DNA from: UBA2336 sp965227265
GTDB lineage: Bacteria; Bacteroidota; Bacteroidia; Cytophagales; Cyclobacteriaceae
Direction of reading: 5' to 3'
NCBI GenBank assembly: GCA_965227265.1
Contig: OZ245738.1
Location: 434,001-498,000, forward strand
DNA: 64,000 bases
Made by a program: the position numbers and the translations under genes. Shown piece after piece: positions 50,673-59,463 of the stretch (the first letter of the stretch is position 1; each line of letters opens with the position of its first letter). The notes beneath the pieces are model-generated. The model made no database searches, was not told the DNA's origin, and worked only from the letters and a program-made list of their open reading frames with translations.

Positions 50673-53600
50673 ATGAAAGTACTGCGAGCATTAGTGGTAA
50701 GTTGTATGCTTGTTATAACAGGCGTGTCTGTAGCATTGGCGCAGACAGAGACCGTTACGATAACCGGAACTATTTCGGATAAAGATGAGGTATTGGTGGG
50801 AGTTTCCATTTTTCAGATGGGAACAAGTTTCGGCACTACATCTGACGCAGACGGGAAATTTACGATCAATGTTCCAGTCGGGGCAACCCTCAGGATTTCG
50901 TATGTTGGCTACATCGCACAGGAAGTGGCGATCAACTCAGCTAAGGAGTTAAACATTATGCTAGAAGCTGATGCAAACTCGCTTGATGAGATTGTCGTCA
51001 TCGGTTATGGCTCGGTTAAAAAAAGTGATCTTACCGGCTCAGTAGCTTCTATTAAATCACAGGATTTTATTAACACTGCTGTCTCATCGCTTGATCAGGG
51101 AATCCAAGGTAAAGCTGCTGGGGTAGTTGTGAGCATGAGCTCAGGTCAACCCGGTGCTGCTTCATCCATCCGCATTCGGGGCACAAGTTCTATCAACGGA
51201 AATAATGAACCTCTCTATGTAATTGACAATGTCTTTATTGTACCGGAAGCAAATGTGGGGGCAGTTACAGGTCCATCTTTAAACCCGTTAGCCAGCATTA
51301 ACCCTTCCGATATTGAATCTGTTGAAATTCTGAAGGATGCTTCGGCAACCGCCATTTATGGTACGCGCGGTGCAAACGGAGTGATCTTGGTTACGACCAA
51401 GCGTGGTAAAAAAGGTTCTCCATCTATTACATTGAATTATACTAAAAGCTATCAACAGTTGCGTAAGAAAATGCCGATGCTTAATGCAGCTCAACTGGCA
51501 ATTTTAGGAAATGAAGCGGCAGACAATGCAGGCGCTCCGAGAAGATTAATTTATGCAAGTCCTACGAACCTTGGAGAAGGTACCGACTGGCAGGATCAGA
51601 TCTTTAGAATAGCAGCCATGGATAATTTCCAGATCTCTGCCCGTGGCGGAACCGATAACTCTACGTATTCAATTTCTGCGAATTACTTTAAGCAGGATGG
51701 AATTATTAAAAACTCTGATTTTGAAAAAGGAAATCTTCGCATAAACCTCGATCAAAAAATATCTTCCAAAATTAATATTGGAACAAGCTTAAATCTTAAC
51801 CGCAGTGCACTCAATGGCGTTGTAACCGATGCCGAATCTGCAATTCCCTCCAGTGTTACTTCGTGGGCACTCGCATTTAATCCGGGATTAGGTGTGCGTG
51901 ATGCAAATGGCGCTTACACGTTTGAGAATAATACCTCGCAACCTGCTGTGGGAAATCCGGTAGCAGATATTAACAAAACAGAACAAGTCAGCAAATCGAC
52001 CCGATTTCTTGGAAATTTTTTCCTGACGTATGACATTATTAAAAGTCTTAAGTTCAAATCTTCCATCAGCACGGATGCCGTGTTCCTTACAGAAAAAGCA
52101 TTCATCCCCAACGATATTAAAAGAGGCCAGGCCAGTAATGGACAGGCAGCAATTGCCAATCAGGAAGGTCTTAACTGGACATGGGAGAATACCTTAAGCT
52201 ATTCTAAAACATTTGGCATCCATGACTTAGCTGTGGTGATTGGCCATTCCCTACAGGCTTATGATAACGATTTTCTCTTTGCGGCAACTTCAGACTTTGA
52301 TGATAATCGGTTGGGATACAATGCCATCCAGGTCGGAAAGGACAAAACATTGATGCTTAATGGAACTACGGGTTGGCAAATAGAATCTTTTCTTGGCCGG
52401 ATAAATTACAGTTTGAAGGAAAAATACTTGTTCACAGCTTCAGCCCGAATTGATGGCTCTTCAAAATTCGGGATAGGAAACAAGTATGGTGTTTTTCCAG
52501 CCTTCGCAGTTGCCTGGCAGATGAAAGAGGAACCATTCCTTCAATCGGTGAATGCAATCAGTGAGCTGAAACTAAGAATTGGATATGGAGTTGTCGGAAA
52601 TGAAGGTATTCCCGCCTACAGTTCACTCGGCTTACTCGAAACAACAGAAGCTTATTTTGGCGACAATGAAATAGCCAAAGGCTCGGGTCCTGCTTCCCGT
52701 CAGAATGATTTGCTTAAGTGGGAAACCACCAGTCAATTTGATGTTGGACTTGACTTTAGCTTGTTCAATGACCGCATAAAGTTGGTCACTGATGTGTACT
52801 ATAAGAAAACAACAGATCTGCTCTTAAATGCACCAGTACCCTATACCTCTGGTTTTGCATTTTCATTCTTTAATGTGGGGTCTCTTGAAAATAAAGGCGT
52901 TGAGCTTGCATTAACCACAGTTAATACTACACAAGAAATTAAATGGAACTCTACATTCAATATTGCATTTAACCGAAACAAAGTTTTAAACCTTAACAGC
53001 GATGAAGGCATTCCGGCAGATCCAATGCTGGGAATTAACGGTTGGACGTCTATCAATGCGGGTGTAGCTATCGGAACTTTTTACGGTTATAAAACCGATG
53101 GAATTATTCAGCAAGGAGAAGATCTGTCACAGGTGCCGCATTTTATTGATTATACGCCAACGTACGGTGATCGTAAATATGTTGATCGTAATGGCGATGG
53201 TGATCTGGATGAAGATGACAAATATGTGTTGGGAAACGCTAACCCTGACTTCTCTTTTGGTTTCAACAATACCGTTACCTATAAGGGCTTTTCATTAGGT
53301 ATTTTCATGCAGGGAGTTTATGGAAATGAGATTGTTAACTTCAATAAATTCTCACTTGAAAGCTTTGATGGCAATCAAAATAATTCGACCGCAGCACTTA
53401 AGCGCTGGACACCTGAGAATCCGTCCAACACCTATCCAAGAGCCAATGTATCACCGCGTGTGAATACACTATCCGATCACCAGGTTGAAAATGGTTCTTA
53501 CCTGAGAGTAAAAGACATAACACTTTCGTATAACTTTTCTTCTCTGTTATCTTCAGCTAAGATCAAAACCACAAGTTGCATCTTCTTTGTGAGCGTAAAG

Positions 53601-53741
53601 AACATTCTGACCATCACAGGCTATTCAGGTTATGATCCGGAAGTAAACAGGTTTATTCGTAACCCTCGAAGCTTTGGTGGTGATTATGGATCATATCCAA
53701 CAACAAAAATATTTTCAACAGGCGTAAACATTACATTATAA
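50673..53741 (+). CDS. SusC-like TonB-dependent outer-membrane transporter
   Basis: About 1022 residues from ATG 50673 (earlier in-frame codons precede the signal peptide). Signal peptide ends near SVALAQ. A CarboxypepD_reg-like domain (ITGTISDKDEVLVGVSIF...) precedes the TonB plug with VIGYGSVKKSDLTGSVAS and IRIRGTSSINGNNEPLYVIDN, then PSDIESVEILKDASATAIYGTRGANGV. The remainder is the 22-strand barrel. It imports oligosaccharides, here probably alpha-mannosides, with SusD as lid. Its stop overlaps the susD ATG by one base (TAATG). Confidence 0.93.
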   Translation: MKVLRALVVSCMLVITGVSVALAQTETVTITGTISDKDEVLVGVSIFQMGTSFGTTSDADGKFTINVPVGATLRISYVGYIAQEVAINSAKELNIMLEADANSLDEIVVIGYGSVKKSDLTGSVASIKSQDFINTAVSSLDQGIQGKAAGVVVSMSSGQPGAASSIRIRGTSSINGNNEPLYVIDNVFIVPEANVGAVTGPSLNPLASINPSDIESVEILKDASATAIYGTRGANGVILVTTKRGKKGSPSITLNYTKSYQQLRKKMPMLNAAQLAILGNEAADNAGAPRRLIYASPTNLGEGTDWQDQIFRIAAMDNFQISARGGTDNSTYSISANYFKQDGIIKNSDFEKGNLRINLDQKISSKINIGTSLNLNRSALNGVVTDAESAIPSSVTSWALAFNPGLGVRDANGAYTFENNTSQPAVGNPVADINKTEQVSKSTRFLGNFFLTYDIIKSLKFKSSISTDAVFLTEKAFIPNDIKRGQASNGQAAIANQEGLNWTWENTLSYSKTFGIHDLAVVIGHSLQAYDNDFLFAATSDFDDNRLGYNAIQVGKDKTLMLNGTTGWQIESFLGRINYSLKEKYLFTASARIDGSSKFGIGNKYGVFPAFAVAWQMKEEPFLQSVNAISELKLRIGYGVVGNEGIPAYSSLGLLETTEAYFGDNEIAKGSGPASRQNDLLKWETTSQFDVGLDFSLFNDRIKLVTDVYYKKTTDLLLNAPVPYTSGFAFSFFNVGSLENKGVELALTTVNTTQEIKWNSTFNIAFNRNKVLNLNSDEGIPADPMLGINGWTSINAGVAIGTFYGYKTDGIIQQGEDLSQVPHFIDYTPTYGDRKYVDRNGDGDLDEDDKYVLGNANPDFSFGFNNTVTYKGFSLGIFMQGVYGNEIVNFNKFSLESFDGNQNNSTAALKRWTPENPSNTYPRANVSPRVNTLSDHQVENGSYLRVKDITLSYNFSSLLSSAKIKTTSCIFFVSVKNILTITGYSGYDPEVNRFIRNPRSFGGDYGSYPTTKIFSTGVNITL

Positions 53742-55222
53742 TGAGAAAGCGCATACTTCTGATTTTTGTACTGGCAGCATTATCCTCCTGTAATTTTCTG
53801 GATGAAACACCGCAGTCTGTTATTAACTCGGCAACATTCTATAAAACGGAGAGTGATGCAGTCGCGGCTACAAATGCGATCTATGATTACCTTACTGTAG
53901 GCACCGAAGGGATTTTTGAACGGGGATTTGGCGGGGTTTTCTTTAATGATTATTGGGTGTTTAACGATATCCTGTCAGACAACTGTACGGAAACAATTAT
54001 CTCGCAGGAATACAGAACCATGAATGATTTTGGATTCACAGCTGAGAATGAACGCATCGAGCTTTATTGGCAGGACATCTATCAAACAACGAATGCCGCC
54101 AACGTTGTTATTGACCGGGTGCCTTTAATTAATATGGATGTGGTGAAACGCGATCATCTTGTTTCAGAAGCACGTTTTATCCGGGCGATGATGTATTTCG
54201 AAGCAGTAAGATTTTTCGGAGATGTTCCCTTGATTTTACATGAAACCGTTGACCTGCAAGATGCTTTTGCGGCCCGTTCACCAAAAGCAGAAGTGTATGA
54301 AGCGATCATCGCTGATCTTGAATGGGCCCGCGATCATTTGAGCGATACCTATAGAGTTGGCTTGGGAAGAGCAACACCGATGGCCTGCACTGCCTTGTTA
54401 TCAAAAATTTATTTGGAAATGGGTGATTATGAGTTGTCCGCTGAGGAAGCTGAAACTGTAATTAACTCAAATGAACATCCGTTATTTACTGATTTCGCGG
54501 ATCTCTTTAAACTTGAGAATACCAATTCAGGCGAGATTATTCATGCCGTTAATTATAGCGGAACGTTGAGCCAGGGTTTTAAGCCCAATCAATATCATGT
54601 TCGGTTGTTACCACCCAATCTTCGTAAAAATGGTGAAGGTCCTCAAAATGCTTTCGGCTGGGAAGTTCCAACAGATGATCTATACGACAGCTTCGATCCG
54701 CAAGACAGGCGCAGAGCTGTTACCTTCATTACCTCTTTTACCTATTCAAATGGAGAAACAGTAACATTCGATCCGCACATTAGTAAATTCTGGGACCGTG
54801 AAAATGAGCCTAATGGTAATAACACGGATATGGATGTGATCTATCTCCGCACCGCTGACATTATGCTCGTTTATGCCGAAGCGCTGAATGAAATTAATAA
54901 TGGCCCGGATGCAACTGCCTATGATATGATCAACAAAGTCCGCAAGCGTGCGCGATTCAATGGAACAACCGAGCTCGCCATTCTTCCGGATTTATCAGGT
55001 TTGAGTTATCAGCAATTCAAAGATGCTGTTCTCGAAGAAAGAAGACATGAGCTTGTGATGGAAGGAAGCCGCTATCACGACCTGGTGCGTGCGGGCAAGC
55101 TTGTTGAACGTGTCAGCGCTGCAAAACCGCAGGCTACTCCGCAAGCATTTCATGTTTTGTTACCTATACCGCAGCGTGAGCGGAGTCTCAATCCAAAGCT
55201 TTCACAAAACGATCCGTACTAA
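53741..55222 (+). CDS. SusD/RagB-family surface glycan-binding lipoprotein
   Basis: 493 residues with a lipoprotein signal (LAALSSC). Typical SusD features: CNFLDETPQSVINSATFYKTESDAVAATNAIYDYL at the start, VSEARFIRAMMYFEAVRFFGDVPLI, then TADIMLVYAEALNEI and VLEERRHELVMEGSRYHDLVR, and PIPQRERSLNPKLSQNDPY at the end. Forms the lid on the SusC barrel. Coupled to susC. Its sequence does not show which glycan is bound; neighbours point to mannose-containing glycans. Confidence 0.92.
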   Translation: MRKRILLIFVLAALSSCNFLDETPQSVINSATFYKTESDAVAATNAIYDYLTVGTEGIFERGFGGVFFNDYWVFNDILSDNCTETIISQEYRTMNDFGFTAENERIELYWQDIYQTTNAANVVIDRVPLINMDVVKRDHLVSEARFIRAMMYFEAVRFFGDVPLILHETVDLQDAFAARSPKAEVYEAIIADLEWARDHLSDTYRVGLGRATPMACTALLSKIYLEMGDYELSAEEAETVINSNEHPLFTDFADLFKLENTNSGEIIHAVNYSGTLSQGFKPNQYHVRLLPPNLRKNGEGPQNAFGWEVPTDDLYDSFDPQDRRRAVTFITSFTYSNGETVTFDPHISKFWDRENEPNGNNTDMDVIYLRTADIMLVYAEALNEINNGPDATAYDMINKVRKRARFNGTTELAILPDLSGLSYQQFKDAVLEERRHELVMEGSRYHDLVRAGKLVERVSAAKPQATPQAFHVLLPIPQRERSLNPKLSQNDPY

Positions 55223-55236
55223 TTTTAAAATAGATA

Positions 55237-56973
55237 ATGCCATTTAATAAGTTTCCTTCGGTTAAAGTAAAGAGTAGTGCCAGATGTTATACTGGTTGGT
55301 CTGCAATCCAGGATGAGATTAGTAAAACGATTCAAAGTAAGCCGGCTAACATTGTTGTTGTAGAATGTTATCAGGGAGTTTTTGTTGAAGATATTTTAAA
55401 GTCCTTAAAAAGTAGTTTCCCGGACGCACAGTTGGTCGAATCGTCAACTGCATTAAAAACTGAACAGGAGATAAGAACATTAACGCATCCTGACGTAACG
55501 AATGATCGTATTTTCGGAGTAATTACTCAACTCCAATTGAATGATCTTTTTGATCCATCATTAGCATCCAAGATTCAGAAATCCATCACAGCCGCAAAAC
55601 AACTAACGTTTATAGTTGGAATTGGCGCTTCGCTATTGACTGAGAAACCTGATCTTATTCTTTACGCTGACATGGCGCGATGGGAAATTCAATTACGCAT
55701 GCGCAAACATGAAGTTGCCAATATTGGTTTATCGAATTATGACGATAATTTTGAAACCCAATATAAACGCGGCTACTTCCTGGATTGGCGATTATGCGAT
55801 AATCTGAAAAAAACATTGATGTCCACATGGGATTATATCCTCGACACAAACGATCGGGCTAATCCGAAAATGATAACGGCTACCATGTTCAAGGATGGCA
55901 TGGAGCAAGCGATCAACCAACCTTTCAGTGTGGTTCCATATTTCGATCCCGGTCCCTGGGGCGGACAGTGGATGAAAAAGAAATTTGATCTTGATCCGAA
56001 ACAACAAAACTTCGCCTGGAGCTTTAATTGTGTTCCGGAAGAAAACAGTTTGTTGCTGGAGTTCAATAGTGTAAAATTTGAGATTCCATCAATTAATCTG
56101 GTGTTCGCTAAACCAAAAGAATTACTGGGCAGAAGTGTTCAGAAGATTTTTGGTGATGAGTTTCCGATTCGTTTTGACTTCCTCGATACAATCGGAGGTG
56201 GGAATTTAAGCTTACAAGTGCATCCATTAACCGAATACATCAAGCAAGAATTCGGCATGACGTACACGCAGGATGAAAGCTACTACATTCTCGATGCAAC
56301 TGAAGATGCCACCGTTTATCTAGGTTTAAAAGAAAACGTAGATGGTGAAGCTATGATCCGTGATCTTACAAAAGCGCAATCCAATGGTAATACATTTGAT
56401 GCTGATAAATATTCCCAGCAATGGCCTGCCAAGAAGCACGACCATTTTTTAATTCCTGCCGGAACAGTTCACTGTTCAGCTCAAGGCTGCATGGTGCTGG
56501 AAATAAGTGCAACGCCATACATTTTCACCTTTAAGCTTTGGGATTGGGGCCGCGTTGGTTTGGATGGAAAGCCAAGACCAATCAACATTGAGCGCGGTGC
56601 TAAAGTTATTCAATGGGACCGCCAGCCGGAGTGGACAAAGAAAAACCTGATCAATCGCGTTGAGACGTTAACAGTTGAAGACGATTGGAAAGAAGAGCAA
56701 ACAGGTCTTCATCAGCTTCAGTTTATTGAAACAAGAAGGTACTGGCATACCGGAACTGTAACGCATCAAACCAATGATGGAGTTCATGTTTTGATGGTTG
56801 TTGAAGGCGATCAGGCGTTGGTAGAAAGTCCTGAAGGATTGTTTGAACCCTTCCTGGTAAACTATGCAGAAGCATTTATTATTCCTGCTAATATAAAAGA
56901 GTACTCAATCCAGCCCACCGGATTGAGTGCCGGAAAGGAAATCGGAGTTATTAAAGCCTACGTAAGAACCTAG
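55237..56973 (+). CDS. Phosphomannose-isomerase-like protein with N-terminal kinase-like extension
   Basis: 578 residues. The C-terminal ~260 (from about 310) are a class I mannose-6-phosphate isomerase cupin: FDFLDTIGGGNLSLQVHPLTEY with the zinc-binding QxH, KKHDHFLIPAGTVHCS and KLWDWGRVGLDGKPRPI. The N-terminal ~200 residues (NIVVVECYQGVFVEDILKSL) have the strand-loop-helix order of a P-loop kinase start, but the loop CYQGVFVED lacks GxxGxGK(S/T), so it cannot bind nucleotide in the usual way. Role: mannose-6-phosphate to fructose-6-phosphate, or a related isomerisation. Gap to MFS gene is 4 bp. Confidence 0.8.
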   Translation: MPFNKFPSVKVKSSARCYTGWSAIQDEISKTIQSKPANIVVVECYQGVFVEDILKSLKSSFPDAQLVESSTALKTEQEIRTLTHPDVTNDRIFGVITQLQLNDLFDPSLASKIQKSITAAKQLTFIVGIGASLLTEKPDLILYADMARWEIQLRMRKHEVANIGLSNYDDNFETQYKRGYFLDWRLCDNLKKTLMSTWDYILDTNDRANPKMITATMFKDGMEQAINQPFSVVPYFDPGPWGGQWMKKKFDLDPKQQNFAWSFNCVPEENSLLLEFNSVKFEIPSINLVFAKPKELLGRSVQKIFGDEFPIRFDFLDTIGGGNLSLQVHPLTEYIKQEFGMTYTQDESYYILDATEDATVYLGLKENVDGEAMIRDLTKAQSNGNTFDADKYSQQWPAKKHDHFLIPAGTVHCSAQGCMVLEISATPYIFTFKLWDWGRVGLDGKPRPINIERGAKVIQWDRQPEWTKKNLINRVETLTVEDDWKEEQTGLHQLQFIETRRYWHTGTVTHQTNDGVHVLMVVEGDQALVESPEGLFEPFLVNYAEAFIIPANIKEYSIQPTGLSAGKEIGVIKAYVRT

Positions 56974-56977
56974 CCCT

Positions 56978-58336
56978 ATGACAAGCCAGACCACGAACAT
57001 GAAGTTTGTTTATTTTATTTCTGCCATCGCTGCATTTGGTGGACTGCTGTTTGGGTATGATACAGCAGTAATCGCAGGTGCGATCGGTTTTCTGGAAACA
57101 AAATTTCAATTGTCGCCTGCAATGACCGGGTGGGCTGCATCGAGTGCGATCTGGGGTTGTGTGATCGGTGCTTCGGTGGCCGGATACATGAGCGATAAAT
57201 TCGGACGCAAAAAAATCTTGATTCTTACGGCTGTATTATTTGCTATATCCGCTATCGGTGCTGCTGTACCTACAAACCTGAATCAGTTTGTAATCGCAAG
57301 AATAATTGGCGGTATCGGAATTGGCGCGGCATCCATGTTGTCGCCTTTATACATTTCAGAGATTGCTCCTGCAGACAAACGTGGAATGCTGGTAACGCTG
57401 TATCAATTGGCGATCGTTCTGGGTATTAACATTATTTATTTTGTGAATCTGTTAATTGCTGGCTCCGGTACAGACCAATGGAATGTTGACATAGGCTGGC
57501 GCTATATGATGGGATCGGGTATTATTCCATCGGCCTTATTTCTTGTTGCGTTATTCTTAGTTCCTGAAAGTCCGCGTTGGCTTGCGAGCAAAGGCAAGGA
57601 TGATGAAGCGATGAAAGTGCTGGAAAAAGTAAACGGCAAAGCTCAGGCAGCAACCGTGATGGCTGATATTAAGAAAAGCTTGCATGAAGAACAGGGAACG
57701 ATTAGTGAGTTGTTTGCACCCGGTTTACGAACTGCAATGATCATCGGAGTGTTCCTCGCACTCTTTTCACAGATCACCGGTATCAATGCAATCATTTATT
57801 ATGCCCCCGAAATTTTCAAGAGCGTTGGATTTGGAACCGACTCAGCCTTGCTTCAAACCGTTATTATCGGTCTTACGAATACTATTTTCACTTTCGTAGC
57901 GATCAAGTATATCGACCAGATTGGAAGAAGAAAGTTACTGTTGGTAGGTGTATCCGGTATGGCGTTGTGCTTGATAGGCGTGGGTACAGTTTTTTATTTT
58001 GGACTGAGCTCAGGACCGTTGTTATTGATTTTTATACTTGGCTTTATCGCAAGCTTCGGATGTTCACTTGGACCAATTCCGTGGGTTATCATGTCAGAAA
58101 TATTTCCAACCAAGACGCGCGGGATTGCGATGTCCATTGCAACACTTTCCCTTTGGATTGGAGTTGTGTTGATTACACAATTAACACCGATGCTGCTGAA
58201 AAGTGTTGGAGGCGCTGTAACCTTCTGGATTTTCGGTGCCAATGCAATCTTGCTGCTTGTGTTTACCTATAAAATGATCCCCGAAACAAAAGGTAAGACA
58301 CTCGAAGAAATAGAAAAGTATTGGATTAAACACTAA
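56978..58336 (+). CDS. MFS sugar porter (XylE/GalP-like)
   Basis: 452 residues, twelve predicted membrane helices. Sugar-porter signatures: LLFGYDTAVIAGAIGFL in helix 1, GYMSDKFGRKKILI after helix 2, VPESPRWLASKG at the centre, and PETKGKTLEEIEKYW at the C-terminus. QITGINAIIYYAPEIF in helix 7 is the sugar-binding QxxGxNxxxYY motif. It is a proton-coupled inner-membrane importer of monosaccharides, here probably mannose released by the GH38/GH92 enzymes. 14 bp before the ROK kinase gene. Confidence 0.92.
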   Translation: MTSQTTNMKFVYFISAIAAFGGLLFGYDTAVIAGAIGFLETKFQLSPAMTGWAASSAIWGCVIGASVAGYMSDKFGRKKILILTAVLFAISAIGAAVPTNLNQFVIARIIGGIGIGAASMLSPLYISEIAPADKRGMLVTLYQLAIVLGINIIYFVNLLIAGSGTDQWNVDIGWRYMMGSGIIPSALFLVALFLVPESPRWLASKGKDDEAMKVLEKVNGKAQAATVMADIKKSLHEEQGTISELFAPGLRTAMIIGVFLALFSQITGINAIIYYAPEIFKSVGFGTDSALLQTVIIGLTNTIFTFVAIKYIDQIGRRKLLLVGVSGMALCLIGVGTVFYFGLSSGPLLLIFILGFIASFGCSLGPIPWVIMSEIFPTKTRGIAMSIATLSLWIGVVLITQLTPMLLKSVGGAVTFWIFGANAILLLVFTYKMIPETKGKTLEEIEKYWIKH

Positions 58337-58350
58337 CCGGTTTAACGCTT

Positions 58351-59463
58351 ATGCAGGAGCAGAGTACAGCTACCGTTCTTACGCTTGATGCCGGAGGTAC
58401 AAACTTTGTATTTTCTGCTATCCGCGATTTTAAGGAGATCGCTACACCGATTACATTACCCGCGAATGCTGATAACCTTGAGATATGCTTAGGTAATCTT
58501 ATTTCTGGATTTGAACAGATTGCAAAACAAGTAGGCGAGTTCGATGCGATAAGCTTTGCCTTCCCCGGGCCAGCCGATTATCAGTTAGGAATCATTGGCG
58601 ACCTGCCAAACTTCCCGGCCTTTAATGGAGGAGTTCCGTTAGGCCCTATGCTCAAACATCATTTTAACGTTCCTGTTTTTATTAACAATGACGGCAATCT
58701 GTTTGCGTCTGGAGTTGCTTGTGCCGGCTTTCTTCCAAAATTAAATCAGCGATTAAAAAAATCTGGAAGTAATAAGCAATTCCAGAATTTAATCGGGATA
58801 ACGTTGGGTACCGGCTTTGGGTGCGGCATTGTTGTTCAAGGTCAGATGATTACCGGAGATAATTCCTGCGCAGCTGAAATTCACAATACGCTCAATCCTT
58901 TAAACGCAAATTGGAATGCCGAAGAAAGCGTAAGTACGCGCGCGATTCAACGCGTGTATGCTGAACAGTCCGGACAAGCTTTCACTACCCGTTTGATGCC
59001 AAAAGATATTTATGATATCGCGAAAGGAAAAAGGGAAGGCAATGCAGATGCGGCTAAACAAGCTTTTGAAAGTTATGGCCAGGCATTAGGTGCATCAATA
59101 GCCAATGTGCTTTCACTGATTGATGGAATAGTAGTAATCGGGGGTGGACTCTCGGCAAGCTGGGATTTGTTTTCACCTGCCATGTTTGCTGAATTGAACC
59201 GGTTAACCGAAAACTTCCGGGGCGATAAATCAAACAGACTTTCATTTAAAGTTTTCAATCTCGAAGACGATTCAATCTTTGAAGCATTTGCAACCGGAAC
59301 AACGCAAACCATTATTATTCCTGGAACGAATAAAACGATTCAGTACGATGCTTTGAACCGAACAGGAGTAGCGCTATCCGATCTGGAAGGAAGTCTGGCA
59401 ACTTCATTGGGCGCATATGCATTTGCCATTCAACAGTTAGATGTTTATCAACATGAGAAATAA
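58351..59463 (+). CDS. ROK-family sugar kinase-like protein
   Basis: 370 residues. The nucleotide-binding start VLTLDAGGTNFVFSAI, PGPADYQLGIIGDLPNF, VFINNDGNLFASG with the catalytic aspartate, and GITLGTGFGCGIVVQG are ROK kinase features. The usual zinc-binding cysteine cluster (CxCGxxGCxE) is missing, and the family histidine region reads CAAEIHNTLNPL instead. It may phosphorylate mannose or a related hexose to feed the adjacent isomerase. The 3' end overlaps the next gene's start by about ten bases. Confidence 0.8.
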   Translation: MQEQSTATVLTLDAGGTNFVFSAIRDFKEIATPITLPANADNLEICLGNLISGFEQIAKQVGEFDAISFAFPGPADYQLGIIGDLPNFPAFNGGVPLGPMLKHHFNVPVFINNDGNLFASGVACAGFLPKLNQRLKKSGSNKQFQNLIGITLGTGFGCGIVVQGQMITGDNSCAAEIHNTLNPLNANWNAEESVSTRAIQRVYAEQSGQAFTTRLMPKDIYDIAKGKREGNADAAKQAFESYGQALGASIANVLSLIDGIVVIGGGLSASWDLFSPAMFAELNRLTENFRGDKSNRLSFKVFNLEDDSIFEAFATGTTQTIIIPGTNKTIQYDALNRTGVALSDLEGSLATSLGAYAFAIQQLDVYQHEK

